Below the pieces are notes generated by a model. It was not told the DNA's origin, did no database searches, and was given only the letters and a program-made list of their open reading frames with translations. A stretch of DNA of 64,000 bases from Sphingomonas morindae (GTDB lineage: Bacteria; Pseudomonadota; Alphaproteobacteria; Sphingomonadales; Sphingomonadaceae). Below, piece after piece: positions 8,432 through 17,794 of this stretch. The DNA lies in the NCBI RefSeq assembly GCF_023822065.1, contig NZ_CP084930.1, forward strand, positions 2,062,001-2,126,000. Direction: 5' to 3'. Position 1 is the stretch's first letter; every line of letters begins with the position of its first letter. Position numbers and translations under genes: made by a program.

Positions 8432-9886
8432 ATGGCCAAGGTTCCGCAGGGGGTCGGCCCCCGTCATCCGCAGCTCGTGGTGCTGTTCGGCGCGACCGGC
8501 GATCTCGCCCGGCGCAAGCTGCTGCCGGGCCTGTTCCACCTCGCCAGCGCCGGCTTCATCCCCGGCTTCCGCATCATCGGCGTCTCACTGGATCCGCTCG
8601 ACGCGGACGGTTTCCGCACGCTGGCGCGCGGCGCGCTGGACGAATTCTCCACCCGCCCGGTCGACGAGGCGGCCTGGCAGGACTTCTCCTCCGCGCTCGA
8701 TTATGTGCCGCTGGCGGGCGGCGCCGATGCGCTGCGCGCGGCGGCGGAGCAGGCGGCGGCGGCGCTCGGCCCCGATCATCGCCGGCTCCATTATCTCAGC
8801 GTGCCGCCCAACGCCGCGCTCTCGGCCGTGCACCAGCTGGCCGAGGCGGATCTGATCGCCGGCGCGCGGGTGGTGATGGAAAAGCCCTTCGGCACCGATC
8901 TCGCCAGCGCGGTGGCGCTCAACGCCCGGCTGCACGAGGTGTTCGCCGAGGAGCAGATTTTCCGGATCGACCATTTCCTGGGCAAGGAGGCGGCGCAGAA
9001 CATTCTCGCCTTCCGCTTCGCCAACGGTCTGTTCGAGCCGATCTGGAACCGCAACTTCATCGATCATGTCCAGATCGACGTGCCCGAGACGCTCGGCCTC
9101 GGCACGCGCTCGGCCTTTTACGAAAGCGTCGGCGCCTATCGCGACATGGTGGTGACTCATCTTTTCCAAATTCTCGCCTTCATGGCGATGGAGCCGCCGA
9201 CCGCGCTCGAGCCGCAGCCGATCAGCGAGGAGAAGAACAAGGTCTTCCGCTCGATGCTGCCGATCGATCCGGCCAATGTGGTGCGCGGCCAATATACCGG
9301 CTATCGCGCCGAGCCCGGCGTCGATCCGGAAAGCGATGTCGAGACCTTCATCGCGCTCAAATGCGCGATCGACAATTGGCGCTGGGCGGGCGTGCCCTTC
9401 TATCTGCGCACCGGCAAGCGGCTGGCCCAGGGGCAGCGGGTGATCTCGATCGCCTTTCGCGAGCCGCCCAAAAGCATGTTCCCCGCCCATTCGGGCGTGG
9501 GCGCGCAGGGGCCGGACCATCTCACCTTCGATCTCTCGGACGCCTCGAAAGTCTCGCTGTCCTTCTACGGCAAGCGGCCGGGGCCGGGGATGCGGCTGGA
9601 CAAGCTGAGCCTCCAGTTCGCCATGGGCGAGACCGAGCTGGTCGGCGATGTGCTGGAAGCCTATGAGCGGCTGATCCTCGATGCGATGCGCGGCGACCGC
9701 ACGCTCTTCACCACGTCGGAAGGCATTGAGCGGCTGTGGCAGGTGTCGATGCCGCTGCTCGAGATGGCGCCGCCGGTGCGGCTCTACGAGGTCGGCTCCT
9801 GGGGGCCGAAATCGATCCATCAGCTGATCGCCCCCCATGCCTGGCGGCTGCCCTTCGAGCGCGCCTGGCGCACGCCGAAGGGCTGA
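8432..9886 (+). CDS. zwf: Glucose-6-phosphate 1-dehydrogenase
   Basis: 484-aa cytosolic enzyme that oxidises glucose 6-phosphate to 6-phosphogluconolactone with NADP+ (or NAD+), feeding the Entner-Doudoroff and pentose-phosphate routes. The dinucleotide-binding motif '[16 protein letters not shown]' is at residues about 21-36. The catalytic signature '[13 protein letters not shown]' follows, with the active-site His and Lys. The C-terminal half carries the family motif 'YLRTGKRLA'. The ATG at 8432 has GAGGAGGA seven bases upstream; upstream in-frame codons have no homology. In many Sphingomonadales zwf is followed by pgl-edd-glk, but here the next gene is an unrelated convergent membrane protein, so zwf stands alone. 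Confidence 0.97.
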   Translation: MAKVPQGVGPRHPQLVVLFGATGDLARRKLLPGLFHLASAGFIPGFRIIGVSLDPLDADGFRTLARGALDEFSTRPVDEAAWQDFSSALDYVPLAGGADALRAAAEQAAAALGPDHRRLHYLSVPPNAALSAVHQLAEADLIAGARVVMEKPFGTDLASAVALNARLHEVFAEEQIFRIDHFLGKEAAQNILAFRFANGLFEPIWNRNFIDHVQIDVPETLGLGTRSAFYESVGAYRDMVVTHLFQILAFMAMEPPTALEPQPISEEKNKVFRSMLPIDPANVVRGQYTGYRAEPGVDPESDVETFIALKCAIDNWRWAGVPFYLRTGKRLAQGQRVISIAFREPPKSMFPAHSGVGAQGPDHLTFDLSDASKVSLSFYGKRPGPGMRLDKLSLQFAMGETELVGDVLEAYERLILDAMRGDRTLFTTSEGIERLWQVSMPLLEMAPPVRLYEVGSWGPKSIHQLIAPHAWRLPFERAWRTPKG

Positions 9887-9895
9887 GCCGGACGG

Positions 9896-10267
9896 TCAGA
9901 CGGGCAGCGTCTTGCCGGTGGTGCGATCGAGCCCGCGCGCCGTCACCAGGTCCAGCGCGGTGGCGCCGAGCACGAAGGCGAGCGCGCCCCAGGCGAAGCG
10001 GTTGCGCGGCGCGCGGCGCAGCGCGCCGCCGAGCGCGGCCAGATCCAGCCCATCGCCCGCCACGCGGTTCCACACGCGCGGCGCGTGCGCGGGCGCGCCG
10101 AGCAGGCCGATGCCGGCGACGATCTCGCGCAGGCCGAACGCCTTGACCAGGCCGCTCCGCTCGGGCGCCTCCAGCGCCGTGGCGATCCGCCGGGCGGCGA
10201 TCAGCTCGGTGGCGCCGAGCGCCAGGGAAAATAGCCCCAAGCCCTTGCTAAGACTAACATATTTCAT
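9896..10267 (-). CDS. Small conserved membrane protein, function unknown
   Basis: 123-aa protein starting at ATG 10267, which has GGAAAGGA six bases upstream. It has three or four hydrophobic helices: 'GLGLFSLALGATELIAA', 'LREIVAGIGLLGA' and 'FAWGALAFVLGATALDL'. The pattern 'FGLREIVAGIGLL' followed by 'WNRVAGDGLDLAALG' recurs in small membrane proteins fused to, or next to, cyclase/dehydrase (SRPBCC) proteins in alphaproteobacteria. No catalytic motif is seen. It is convergent with zwf (10 nt apart) and downstream of the receiver/kinase operon, 90 nt from it. No function is proposed. Confidence 0.65.
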   Translation of the reverse strand: MKYVSLSKGLGLFSLALGATELIAARRIATALEAPERSGLVKAFGLREIVAGIGLLGAPAHAPRVWNRVAGDGLDLAALGGALRRAPRNRFAWGALAFVLGATALDLVTARGLDRTTGKTLPV

Positions 10268-10356
10268 GTCGGATCCTTTCCAGCCTGTGGCCGGCGGCAA
10301 CGGCTGCGCGGGGGCGGGCGTTCCCTGCGCCGCGACGGGCGATAGCGCCCGCCGGC

Positions 10357-10755
10357 TCAGCCGCGCGCGTGGATGCCGCGCAGCCGCTCGCGCACCGTGG
10401 CCGCGAGCGTCATCGGATCGAAGGGTTTGGCGATCATCGCGGACTGGCCGATGGCGGTGTATTCGCTGATATCGCCGGCGCGGGCGCGCGCGGTCATGAA
10501 GATGATCGGCAGCCGCCCCAGCCCGGGGCGGGTCCGCAGATGGCGCGCCAGCTCGACCCCGCCCATCTCCGGCATCATCACGTCGAGCAGCGCGACATCG
10601 GGGCGCCAGCCCGCGCCGCCATCGAGCAGCGCCAGCGCCGCCGCGCCGCCCGGGGCGGTGCGCACGTCCAGCGTCGGATCGAGGCCGAGCGCCAGCTCGG
10701 CGATGGCGCGGATATCGTCGTCGTCGTCGACATAGAGAAGCGCGACGCGGCTCAT
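10357..10755 (-). CDS. Single-domain response regulator (receiver)
   Basis: 132-aa receiver domain without an output domain. The acidic cluster 'YVDDDDDI' (residues 9-15), phosphoacceptor Asp58 in 'LLDVMMPEMGG', switch Thr in 'FMTARA' and Lys in 'IAKPFD' are all present, so phosphorylation should work. It overlaps the hybrid kinase stop by four bases (ATGA) and is the last gene of the LuxR-kinase-receiver operon. It is probably a shuttle or sink for phosphate from the kinase, or an input to an unlinked phosphotransfer protein such as the receiver-HPt protein encoded at 14060 (inference). Confidence 0.92.
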   Translation of the reverse strand: MSRVALLYVDDDDDIRAIAELALGLDPTLDVRTAPGGAAALALLDGGAGWRPDVALLDVMMPEMGGVELARHLRTRPGLGRLPIIFMTARARAGDISEYTAIGQSAMIAKPFDPMTLAATVRERLRGIHARG

Positions 10756-13280
10756 GCCTCCTCCTCGCGCGGGCGGGCGCGCTGACGATCGAGGATGGCG
10801 CCGATCGTCTCGGACAAAGCGGTCAGCGACCGCCGCGACTTGACCAGCACGGCATCGAACACCTGGTTCATCTCGGGCACCAGATCCGTCGCCGAATAGA
10901 CGATGGTGGGGATGGGGCTGCCATCGGCGGCGAAGAGATCGGGCAGCAGGTCGAGCCCCGAGCCGTCGGGCAGGTTGATGTCGAGGATCACGATGTCGGG
11001 GGTGCGGCTGGCGAGCAGCGCACGCGCGGCGGCGAGGCTGGTGGCGCGCAGCATGCGCCCGCGATCCGCCAGCCCCAGCGCGGTCACCTCGAGCATGTCC
11101 GGATCATCGTCGACATGGAGCAAGGTGGGCCGGTCCTCGCGCGCGCGGCGCATCGCGGTGGCGAGCGCGCGCAGCAGGCGCGGGCGATCCACCGGCTTGT
11201 CGAGCCAATCCACCACATCGAGCGCGCGTGCCACCGGCGTTCCCCCCTCGCTGTTCGCAAAAGCCGATACGACGATGATCGGCAGATCGCGCGTGGTCGG
11301 CTCGGCGCGGAGCGCGCGCACCGCCGCCAGGCCATTGGCGTCGGGCAGGCGCAGATCCAGCACCAGGCCATCGAACCGGCCGCTGCGCGCCAGCGCCTGC
11401 GCCTCGCGCGCGCTGCCGCATTGCTCCACCTCATAGCCCTCGCCGGCGATGATATCGCCGATGATCGTCGCCATGTCCGGATCATCCTCGCAGATCAGCA
11501 TGCGCGGGCGGGCGGTATCGGCATCGATCGGGCGGGCATGGAGCGGCAGCGCGATGCGGAAGCAGGCGCCCCGCGCCCGATCCTTGTCGATCTCGATCTC
11601 GCCGCCCAGCGCGTGCACGATCTCGCGCGAGATGGCGAGGCCGAGCCCGGTGCCGCCGGGGATCGCGGCGCCCGCCTCGGACTGGGCGAAGCGGCCGAAG
11701 ATGCGATCGCGGAAGGCGTCGGGCACGCCCGGCCCGTGATCGGCGACTTCCAGGACCGCGCGATCGCCATCCTCGCGCAGCGCCAGCGTCACCGTCTCGC
11801 CCTCGGGGGAGAAGCGGATCGCGTTCGACAGGAGATTGCCGAGCACCTGGAGCAGCCGGTCGCCATCGCCGAGCGCCGGCCGCGAGACGGGGTGCGCATC
11901 GAGCCGCAGCCCCACCCCGCGCGGCGCCGCGAGCCCGGCGGCATCGTCGACCGCGCGCCGCGCCAGCGCCGGCAGATCGATGGGTTCGGAACGCAGCTGG
12001 ATCCGGCCCGAGCCGATCCGATCGATGTCGAGAATGTCGTTGATCAGCCGGATCAGCCGCTGCGCGTTGTTCTCGGCGATCGTCAGCAGGCGCAGCGCGG
12101 GCTCGGGGAGCGGACCGGCGGCGCCGCCGCTCAGCAGGCCGAGCGCGCCGATCACCGAGGTGAGCGGCGTGCGCAGCTCGTGGCTGACGGTGGAGATGAA
12201 CTCGTCCTTGAGCCGCTCGGCCGCCTTGCGCTCGGAGATGTCGCGCAGCGTCGCGATCAGGTGGAAGCCCTCGGCCAGCGGCAGCCGCGCCAGCGACACA
12301 TCCACCGGCACGATGTGGCCGCGCTTGTGGCGCGCGGACCGATCGACGCCCTGGCCGCGCGCGGGCGTGCCTTCGGTGGAAAGCCCCAGCCGGCGCGCGA
12401 GCGGCGCATCGCCGGGCGCGGCATCCAGCAGCATGCCGATGTCGCGGCCGATCAGCTCGTCGCGCGCATAGCCGAACAGCCGGTCGGTGGCGGCGTTGAC
12501 GCTTTCGATCAGCCCCGTGGAATCGAGGATGATGAGCGCGTCGGTGGTGCTGGCGAAGATGGTGCGCAGCCGCGTCAGGCTTTCCCAGGCCTGCTGCTCG
12601 GTCTTGTGCCGCTCCACCCCGACCCGCCAGCCGACCAGCAGCGCGGCGGCGACGAGCAGGATCAGCAGCAGCAGCACCACGCCGAGGATGATGTCGATAT
12701 GGCGGCGGGTCGCGCCCGCGCGATCGACCCCGGCGGCGAGCGTCGCCCCCTCGTCGGCGACGATCGCGGCGACCAGCGTCCGCGCGCGCTCCATCAGCGT
12801 GCGGCCCTGCTGATCCTCCACCCGCGTCCGTGCGCGCGCCAGGCCACCCTGGCGATAGCGGGCGAGGACATCGTCCATCTCGGTCAGCTTGGCGCCGACC
12901 ACGTAGCGCAGCTCGACGAGATGGGCCTGTTGCGCCGGCATCGTCCGGTAATCCGCGCCGAGCCGGTCCAGCGCCTCGGCGATGCTGCGGCGCGCCGGCG
13001 CATAGGGGGTGAGAAAGGCGGGCGCGCCCGTCAGGATGAAGCCGCGCTGGGCGCTTTCCGCCTCGACCAGCCCGGTCAGCACATCGTTCACCGCCACCCG
13101 TCGCGCGAAGGAGCGGATCACCTCGCCGCGCGCCGCGAGCGCGGCGTGACGCTCCACCTGGATGCGGACCGCCAGGATGGACAGCGCGACGATCGACAGC
13201 AAACCGACCAGCAGGAAGACGCTACGCGACGGCCTTTGGGGCAGTTCGAGAGCCTGACCGCTCTGGAACCCGAGGGGCAT
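10752..13280 (-). CDS. Hybrid sensor histidine kinase: CHASE3-PAS-kinase-REC-REC
   Basis: 842 aa. Membrane helices at about residues 21-40 and 195-217 flank a CHASE3-type periplasmic domain with its signature 'EAESAQRGFILTG' (73-85). A PAS domain follows ('STTDALIILDSTGLIESVN'). The HisKA H-box is 'STVSHELRTPLTSV' (His near residue 367), and the HATPase has N-box 'LLSNAIRFSPEG' and G-box 'GTGLGLAIS'. Two receiver domains close the protein, with phosphoacceptors in 'LVLDLRLPDAN' and 'VILDINLPDG'. The tandem receivers suggest an internal phosphorelay. The gene begins three bases after the LuxR regulator stop and overlaps the receiver gene (ATGA), so all three are one translational unit. The signal is unknown. 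Confidence 0.93.
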   Translation of the reverse strand: MPLGFQSGQALELPQRPSRSVFLLVGLLSIVALSILAVRIQVERHAALAARGEVIRSFARRVAVNDVLTGLVEAESAQRGFILTGAPAFLTPYAPARRSIAEALDRLGADYRTMPAQQAHLVELRYVVGAKLTEMDDVLARYRQGGLARARTRVEDQQGRTLMERARTLVAAIVADEGATLAAGVDRAGATRRHIDIILGVVLLLLILLVAAALLVGWRVGVERHKTEQQAWESLTRLRTIFASTTDALIILDSTGLIESVNAATDRLFGYARDELIGRDIGMLLDAAPGDAPLARRLGLSTEGTPARGQGVDRSARHKRGHIVPVDVSLARLPLAEGFHLIATLRDISERKAAERLKDEFISTVSHELRTPLTSVIGALGLLSGGAAGPLPEPALRLLTIAENNAQRLIRLINDILDIDRIGSGRIQLRSEPIDLPALARRAVDDAAGLAAPRGVGLRLDAHPVSRPALGDGDRLLQVLGNLLSNAIRFSPEGETVTLALREDGDRAVLEVADHGPGVPDAFRDRIFGRFAQSEAGAAIPGGTGLGLAISREIVHALGGEIEIDKDRARGACFRIALPLHARPIDADTARPRMLICEDDPDMATIIGDIIAGEGYEVEQCGSAREAQALARSGRFDGLVLDLRLPDANGLAAVRALRAEPTTRDLPIIVVSAFANSEGGTPVARALDVVDWLDKPVDRPRLLRALATAMRRAREDRPTLLHVDDDPDMLEVTALGLADRGRMLRATSLAAARALLASRTPDIVILDINLPDGSGLDLLPDLFAADGSPIPTIVYSATDLVPEMNQVFDAVLVKSRRSLTALSETIGAILDRQRARPREEEA

Positions 13281-13283
13281 GAT

Positions 13284-13943
13284 CTAGAGCTGCTCCCCCT
13301 CCGCCTCGCCGACGCTGGCGCCGAGCAGGGGCTGCATCGCCAGCAGGGCCTGGGTGCGGTTGTTGACGCCGAGCTTGCGGAAGATGGCGGTGAGATGCGC
13401 CTTCACCGTCGCCTCGGTGATGCCGAGATCCCCGGCGATCTGCTTGTTCAGCCGGCCATCGGCGAGCGCGAGCAGCACCCGCATCTGGGCATCGGACAGG
13501 TCCGCGATGCGCGCCTTGGCGGCGGCCGCGCCGGTATCGCGCCGCGCCGAGAGCGTGGGGAAGACGGCGGTGCCCGAATGGATGGTGCGGATCGCCGCGC
13601 TCATCTGGTCCAGCGGCTGGGCCTTGTTGAGGAAGCCGGCGGCGCCGAGCGACTTGGCCGTCTCCACCAGATCGGGCGCGGCATGGGCCGTGACGATCAC
13701 GATGGGCACCTGCGGCAGCGCCTGCTTCAACCGCAGAAAGCCCGAAAAGCCGCGCGCGTCGGGCAGCATGAGATCCAGCAGCACCAGCCGGTAGCCGCGC
13801 CGCTCGCGGCCCAGCCGTTCCGCCTCGGCGATGCTGCCGGCGGAATCGACCACCACGCCGGGGATGCAGGCCCGCACCGCCATGGCGAGCGCTTCCACGA
13901 CCAGCGGATGATCGTCGGCGATGAGCAGGCGTGGGCTCGACAC
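13284..13943 (-). CDS. NarL/LuxR-type response regulator
   Basis: 219-aa transcription factor. The receiver domain has 'IADDHP' and phosphoacceptor Asp57 in 'LVLLDLMLPDARG', the switch Thr in 'VTAHA', and Lys in 'LNKAQP'. The C-terminal LuxR helix-turn-helix reads 'LNKQIAGDLGITEATVKAHL' then 'IFRKLGVNNRTQA'. The GTG start (13943) has GGGAG six bases upstream. It is the first gene of a three-gene operon with the hybrid kinase and the stand-alone receiver. The 116-bp gap to the divergent receiver-HPt gene probably holds both promoters. Confidence 0.93.
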   Translation of the reverse strand: MSSPRLLIADDHPLVVEALAMAVRACIPGVVVDSAGSIAEAERLGRERRGYRLVLLDLMLPDARGFSGFLRLKQALPQVPIVIVTAHAAPDLVETAKSLGAAGFLNKAQPLDQMSAAIRTIHSGTAVFPTLSARRDTGAAAAKARIADLSDAQMRVLLALADGRLNKQIAGDLGITEATVKAHLTAIFRKLGVNNRTQALLAMQPLLGASVGEAEGEQL

Positions 13944-14059
13944 TCAGCTCTCCCTCATGTCTTTAAACGATCCATTCTCAGTGGACCTGCTTTGCCAGGA
14001 GTGCAATGTTGTCCCAGAGGCTTGGCGCAGGCAACTCTATTCAAACCGGAATGGATTAG

Positions 14060-14680
14060 ATGGCGTTGGCGGGTAAAGTCTTTGTCGTGGATCATGATGA
14101 GTTCCGACGCCGCGCCATTGTCTGTGCGGTGCAGCAGGCAAGTTGGGAGGGGTGGGGCGCCGACGCCATGGACGGGGCGGGGGCGGCCGATCTGCTCCTG
14201 CTGGCCGATGCGCCCGGCGCCTTCGATGCGATCGCGGCGCTGCGGGCCGATCCCGCGACGCGGGCGCTGCCCATTCTCGGCTATGGCGGTGCGGCCCCGC
14301 CCGAGGCGGCCGATCTTGACGGCTGGATCGCCGATCCGCGCGACGGCGCCGCGCTGGCGGCGACGCTCGCCCTCTGGGCGCCCGATCCGCCGCCCGCCGC
14401 GCGCGCCGGGCTGGCGGCGCTGTTCGGCGCGGCGGAGGTGGCGCGCCTCTATGCGGGGCTGCGGGACCAGCTGGCCGAAGGGCTGGCGCTGATCGCGGCG
14501 CCCGATGCCGCGCCGCGCGCGCACCGCATCGCGGGCCTGGCCGGCACGCTCGGCTATGGCGCGGTGTACGAGGCCTGGTACCGGCTGTCCGAAGGCGAGG
14601 CGGCGGCGCGCCCCGAGGCGCGGCGACTCGCCCGCAAGGCGCTGCACGCGCTGGATCGCGCGGCGGCGGCGGCCGGCTGA
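14060..14680 (+). CDS. Degenerate receiver fused to an HPt phosphotransfer domain
   Basis: 206 aa. The N-terminal 105 residues have receiver-like spacing ('VFVVDHDEFRRRA', then 'DLLLLADAPG' with Asp50) but no clear Thr/Lys switch pair; 'GWIADPRDG' stands where the conserved Lys-Pro is expected. The C-terminal half carries 'RAHRIAGLAGTLGYG', which fits the HPt consensus 'aHxLkGxxxxlG' with His155 as phosphate carrier. It would act as an HPt shuttle with a pseudo-receiver regulating it. It is divergent from the LuxR regulator/hybrid kinase operon, which has two receivers and needs an HPt partner, so a phosphorelay between them is likely (inference). The domain assignment was made by eye. Confidence 0.65.
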   Translation: MALAGKVFVVDHDEFRRRAIVCAVQQASWEGWGADAMDGAGAADLLLLADAPGAFDAIAALRADPATRALPILGYGGAAPPEAADLDGWIADPRDGAALAATLALWAPDPPPAARAGLAALFGAAEVARLYAGLRDQLAEGLALIAAPDAAPRAHRIAGLAGTLGYGAVYEAWYRLSEGEAAARPEARRLARKALHALDRAAAAAG

Positions 14681-14701
14681 GCGGCCGTCGCCCGCGCGGG
14701 T

Positions 14702-15505
14702 TCAGCCGACGAAGGCGCGCTCGATCACATAGGCGCCCGGCTTGGCGTTCGAGCCTTCCTCGAAGCCCAGCGCATCGAAGCGCGCCGCGAAATCGCGGAT
14801 CATGTCCATGCTGCCGCACATCATGATGCGGTCGGTGGCGGCATCGAAGCCGGGGCCGCCGGCGAACAGCGTGCCATCGTCGATCAGCGCGCCGATCCGC
14901 CCCTGGGTGTGGAAGGGCTCGCGCGTGACGGTGGGCAGATAGCGCAGCTTCTCCGCCGCCACCTCGCCGACGAGCGGATCCTCGGCCAGCCGCGCCTCCA
15001 GCTCGTCGCGGAAGGCGAGATCGCTGACGCGGCGCACCGAATGGACGAGCACGATCTCGTCGAACATGTCGTAGATGTCGGGATCGCGCGCCACCGAGAG
15101 GAAGGGCGCGAGGCCGGTGCCGGTGGAGAGCAGGAAGAGCCGCTTGCCCGGCAGCAGCGCATCGGCGACGAGCGTGCCGGTGGGCTTGCGGCCGAGGAAG
15201 AGCGGATCGCCCGGCTGGATCTTCTGCAGGCGCGAGGTGAGCGGACCGTCCGGCACCTTGATCGAGAGAAAGTCCAGCTCCTCGGCATAGGCCGGGCTGG
15301 CGATGGAATAGGCGCGCAGCAGCGGGCGCTGGCCATCGGGCAGGCCGATCATCACGAACTCGCCCGAGCGGAAGCGGAAGCTGGCGGGGCGGGTGATGGC
15401 GAAGCTGAACAGATGCTCGTTCCAGTGATGCACCCGAACCACCGTCTCGACGCTCAGCGCCGCCGAAGGCGCCAGCGTCTGCGCCTCGCCCGTCCTGTCG
15501 CTCAT
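14702..15505 (-). CDS. fpr: Ferredoxin--NADP+ reductase
   Basis: 267-aa FAD flavoprotein of the bacterial (Azotobacter-type) plant-like reductase family, which exchanges electrons between NADPH and ferredoxin or flavodoxin. FAD binding is shown by 'LLRAYSIASP' (RxYS motif) and NADP binding by 'STGTGLAPFLS' and 'MMCGSMDMIRD'. The tail 'AYVIERAFVG' has the AFVG ending seen in this subclass. Length is normal (about 258-272 aa). It lies downstream of gph on the same strand after a 154-bp gap, long enough for its own promoter. It probably serves oxidative-stress or Fe-S repair electron supply. Confidence 0.93.
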   Translation of the reverse strand: MSDRTGEAQTLAPSAALSVETVVRVHHWNEHLFSFAITRPASFRFRSGEFVMIGLPDGQRPLLRAYSIASPAYAEELDFLSIKVPDGPLTSRLQKIQPGDPLFLGRKPTGTLVADALLPGKRLFLLSTGTGLAPFLSVARDPDIYDMFDEIVLVHSVRRVSDLAFRDELEARLAEDPLVGEVAAEKLRYLPTVTREPFHTQGRIGALIDDGTLFAGGPGFDAATDRIMMCGSMDMIRDFAARFDALGFEEGSNAKPGAYVIERAFVG

Positions 15506-15659
15506 GCCTTAATCTCCGTCGCCGCGCGCATTGCGGTCGCGCGCGCTATCATCTTAACGGCCGGTTTGCCAGAGCCCGGCCCCAGAACCCGCGCCCATGA
15601 CTCACCCGGCCGGCCGAGGCAAGGCCAAGCGCGTCAAGGATAAGTGTGCCGCGCGCAAC

Positions 15660-16343
15660 TCAGCCTTGGGCGGCCCCGCCGCCGAGCGCGCGCAGAGCGG
15701 GGAGCAGCGCGTCCCAATGGTCGATCAGCCGGTCGGCGCCGAGCTGCTCGGGCGGCCTGTCCGAAAAGCCGAAGCTCAGCGCCACGCAGGGCACGCCGGC
15801 GGCGCGCGCGGTCTCGGTGTCGGTGATCGAATCGCCGACAAAGGCGGCCGGGCCGCCCCCGGCGGCGGCGATGGCGGCGTGGAGCGGCGCCGGATCGGGC
15901 TTGCGCACCGCCAGCGTGTCGCCGCCGATCACCGCCGCGAACCGGCCCTCCCAGCCGAGCGCGGCGATCAGCTGACGCGCCAGCCCCTCGAGCTTGTTGG
16001 TGCAGATGGCGAGCGCCACGCCTTCGGCCTCGAGCGCGGCGAGTGCCGCCTCCACGCCCGGGAAGGCCTGCGAATGATCGGCGATATGCGCCTGGTAAAA
16101 GGCCATGAAGATCGGGAAGCCGCGATCCACCTCGGCCTCCGATCCATCGCCCGTCGCGGCCAGCCCGCGGGCGAGCAGCGCACGGGCGCCATGGCCCACC
16201 ATGTGGCGCACCGCCTCGCCCGCGATCGGCGCGCGGCCGAGCGCCACCAGGCTGTGGTTGAGCGCGGCGGTGAGATCGGGCGCCGTATCGGCAAGCGTGC
16301 CGTCCAGATCAAAGACGACGCTGCGGAAGGGAAAGCCGTTCAT
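15660..16343 (-). CDS. gph: Phosphoglycolate phosphatase (HAD family)
   Basis: 227-aa HAD-superfamily hydrolase that dephosphorylates 2-phosphoglycolate, a by-product of DNA 3'-phosphoglycolate repair. Motif I 'VVFDLDGTLADTAPDL' holds the nucleophile Asp. Motif II is near 'LAICTNK', the conserved Lys is in 'VRKPDP', and motif IV is 'FVGDSITDTETARAAG'. The start is the ATG at 16343 ('MNGFPF'), and the gene is divergent from glmU with 59 bp between starts. The gph/glmU pairing is common in Sphingomonadales. A related HAD phosphatase activity cannot be excluded. Confidence 0.9.
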   Translation of the reverse strand: MNGFPFRSVVFDLDGTLADTAPDLTAALNHSLVALGRAPIAGEAVRHMVGHGARALLARGLAATGDGSEAEVDRGFPIFMAFYQAHIADHSQAFPGVEAALAALEAEGVALAICTNKLEGLARQLIAALGWEGRFAAVIGGDTLAVRKPDPAPLHAAIAAAGGGPAAFVGDSITDTETARAAGVPCVALSFGFSDRPPEQLGADRLIDHWDALLPALRALGGGAAQG

Positions 16344-16402
16344 GGTGGCGGCGCTGCCCGGAGGCGCTGGAATATGCAAGCGCCGCGTGGCAGGGACGGA
16401 GC

Positions 16403-17755
16403 ATGAGTGACACGCCCTTCGCCGCCATCATCCTCGCCGCGGGCAAAGGCACCCGCATGGCCTCCGATCTCCACAAGGTGCTGCACCCGCTCGCCGGCCA
16501 GCCGATGCTCCACCATCTGCTCGGCACCATCGACGCGCTCGGCGCGGCGCGGGCCGTGGTGGTGGTCGGCGCCGGGCGCGACCAGGTGGAGGCGGCGCTG
16601 GCCGGCCGCGAGGTGGCGGTGGCGGTGCAGGAGCCGCAGCGCGGCACCGCCCATGCGGTGCGCCAGGCGGAGGCGGCGCTGGCCGAGTTTTCCGGCGATA
16701 TCCTGATCCTCTACGGCGATGTGCCGCTGGTCACGGCGGAGACCTGCGCGCGCCTGCTCGACCGGCTGAACGCGCCCGACGCGCCCGGCGCGGTGGTGCT
16801 GGGCTTCCGCCCCGCCGATCCCGGCGCCTATGGCCGCATCCTCGCCGAGGGCGAGACGATCACCGGGATCGTCGAATATAAGGATGCCGATGCCGCGCAG
16901 CGGGCGGTGACGCTCTGCAATTCGGGCATGATGGCGGTGCGCGCCGCCGATCTCTGGCCGCTGCTGGGCCAGATCGGCAACGCCAATGCCGCCGGGGAAT
17001 ATTATCTCACCGACCTGCCGATGCTGGTCCACGCCGCCGGCCGTCCGGCGGTGGTGGTCGAGGCCGAGCCCTGGGAGGTGGCGGGCGTGAACAGCCGCGC
17101 CGAGCTGGCGGCGGTGGAGGCCTTGTGGCAGGGCCGCCGCCGCGCCCGCGCCATGGCCGAGGGCGCCACGCTGATCGCGCCCGAAACCGTGTGGTTCGCC
17201 TGGGACACGCAGATCGGGCGGGACGTGGTGATCGAGCCCCATGTCGTGTTCGGCCCTGGCGTGACGGTGGCCGACGGCGCCGTGATCCGCGCCTTCAGCG
17301 CGCTGGAAGGCGCCGAGGTGGGGCCGGCGGCGCTGATCGGCCCCTATGCCCGGCTGCGGCCGGGCGCGCGCATCGGCCGCGCGGCGCATATCGGCAATTT
17401 CGTCGAGGTGAAGAACGCCAGCATCGGCGAGGGCGCCAAGGCCAATCACCTCGCCTATCTGGGGGATGGCAGCGTCGGCGCCCGCGCCAATATCGGCGCC
17501 GGCACCATCTTCTGCAACTATGACGGCTATTTCAAGAACCGCACCGAGATCGGCGCGGGCGCCTTTGTCGGGTCCAACAGCGCGCTGGTGGCGCCGGTGA
17601 CGATCGGCGCGGGGGCGATCGTGGCGGCGGGCTCGGTCATCACCCGCGATGTCGCGCCCGATGCGCTCGCGCTGGCGCGGCCCGATCAGGGGCAGAAGCC
17701 GGGCTGGGCGGCGCGCTTCCGCACGCGCATGGCGGCGAAGAAGGCGGAAGGCTGA
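16403..17755 (+). CDS. glmU: Bifunctional GlmU: UDP-GlcNAc pyrophosphorylase / GlcN-1-P acetyltransferase
   Basis: 450 aa. It makes UDP-N-acetylglucosamine for peptidoglycan and lipid A from glucosamine 1-phosphate in two cytosolic steps. The N-terminal nucleotidyltransferase has 'AIILAAGKGTRMASDLHK' with the uridylyl-transfer Arg/Lys, and 'GTAHAVRQAE'. The C-terminal half is a left-handed beta-helix of hexapeptide repeats with 'IGPYARLRPGA', 'GNFVEVKNASIG' and 'GAGTIFCNYDG', giving the acetyl-CoA site. Length matches the family. glmS is not adjacent. Confidence 0.97.
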   Translation: MSDTPFAAIILAAGKGTRMASDLHKVLHPLAGQPMLHHLLGTIDALGAARAVVVVGAGRDQVEAALAGREVAVAVQEPQRGTAHAVRQAEAALAEFSGDILILYGDVPLVTAETCARLLDRLNAPDAPGAVVLGFRPADPGAYGRILAEGETITGIVEYKDADAAQRAVTLCNSGMMAVRAADLWPLLGQIGNANAAGEYYLTDLPMLVHAAGRPAVVVEAEPWEVAGVNSRAELAAVEALWQGRRRARAMAEGATLIAPETVWFAWDTQIGRDVVIEPHVVFGPGVTVADGAVIRAFSALEGAEVGPAALIGPYARLRPGARIGRAAHIGNFVEVKNASIGEGAKANHLAYLGDGSVGARANIGAGTIFCNYDGYFKNRTEIGAGAFVGSNSALVAPVTIGAGAIVAAGSVITRDVAPDALALARPDQGQKPGWAARFRTRMAAKKAEG

Positions 17756-17762
17756 AGCCGCG

Positions 17763-17786
17763 GCCGCCGCCCGCCGGGGCGGCGGC
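17763..17786. terminator. Hairpin after glmU
   Basis: GCCGCCGCC / GGCGGCGGC stem of nine pairs around CGCCGG, between the convergent glmU and lipoprotein genes. Confidence 0.5.
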
Positions 17787-17794
17787 GACGGGGA

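Noticed and set aside
11115-14492. An 1125-codon plus-strand frame across the hybrid kinase locus.
   Set aside because: Antisense to well-supported kinase and regulator genes, with low-complexity basic composition; a GC-driven shadow.
15506-15659. Possible small basic protein between gph and fpr (frame from 15597).
   Set aside because: The frame runs on through gph on the opposite strand, has no ribosome-binding site, and its start shows no family resemblance; the gap more likely holds the fpr promoter.
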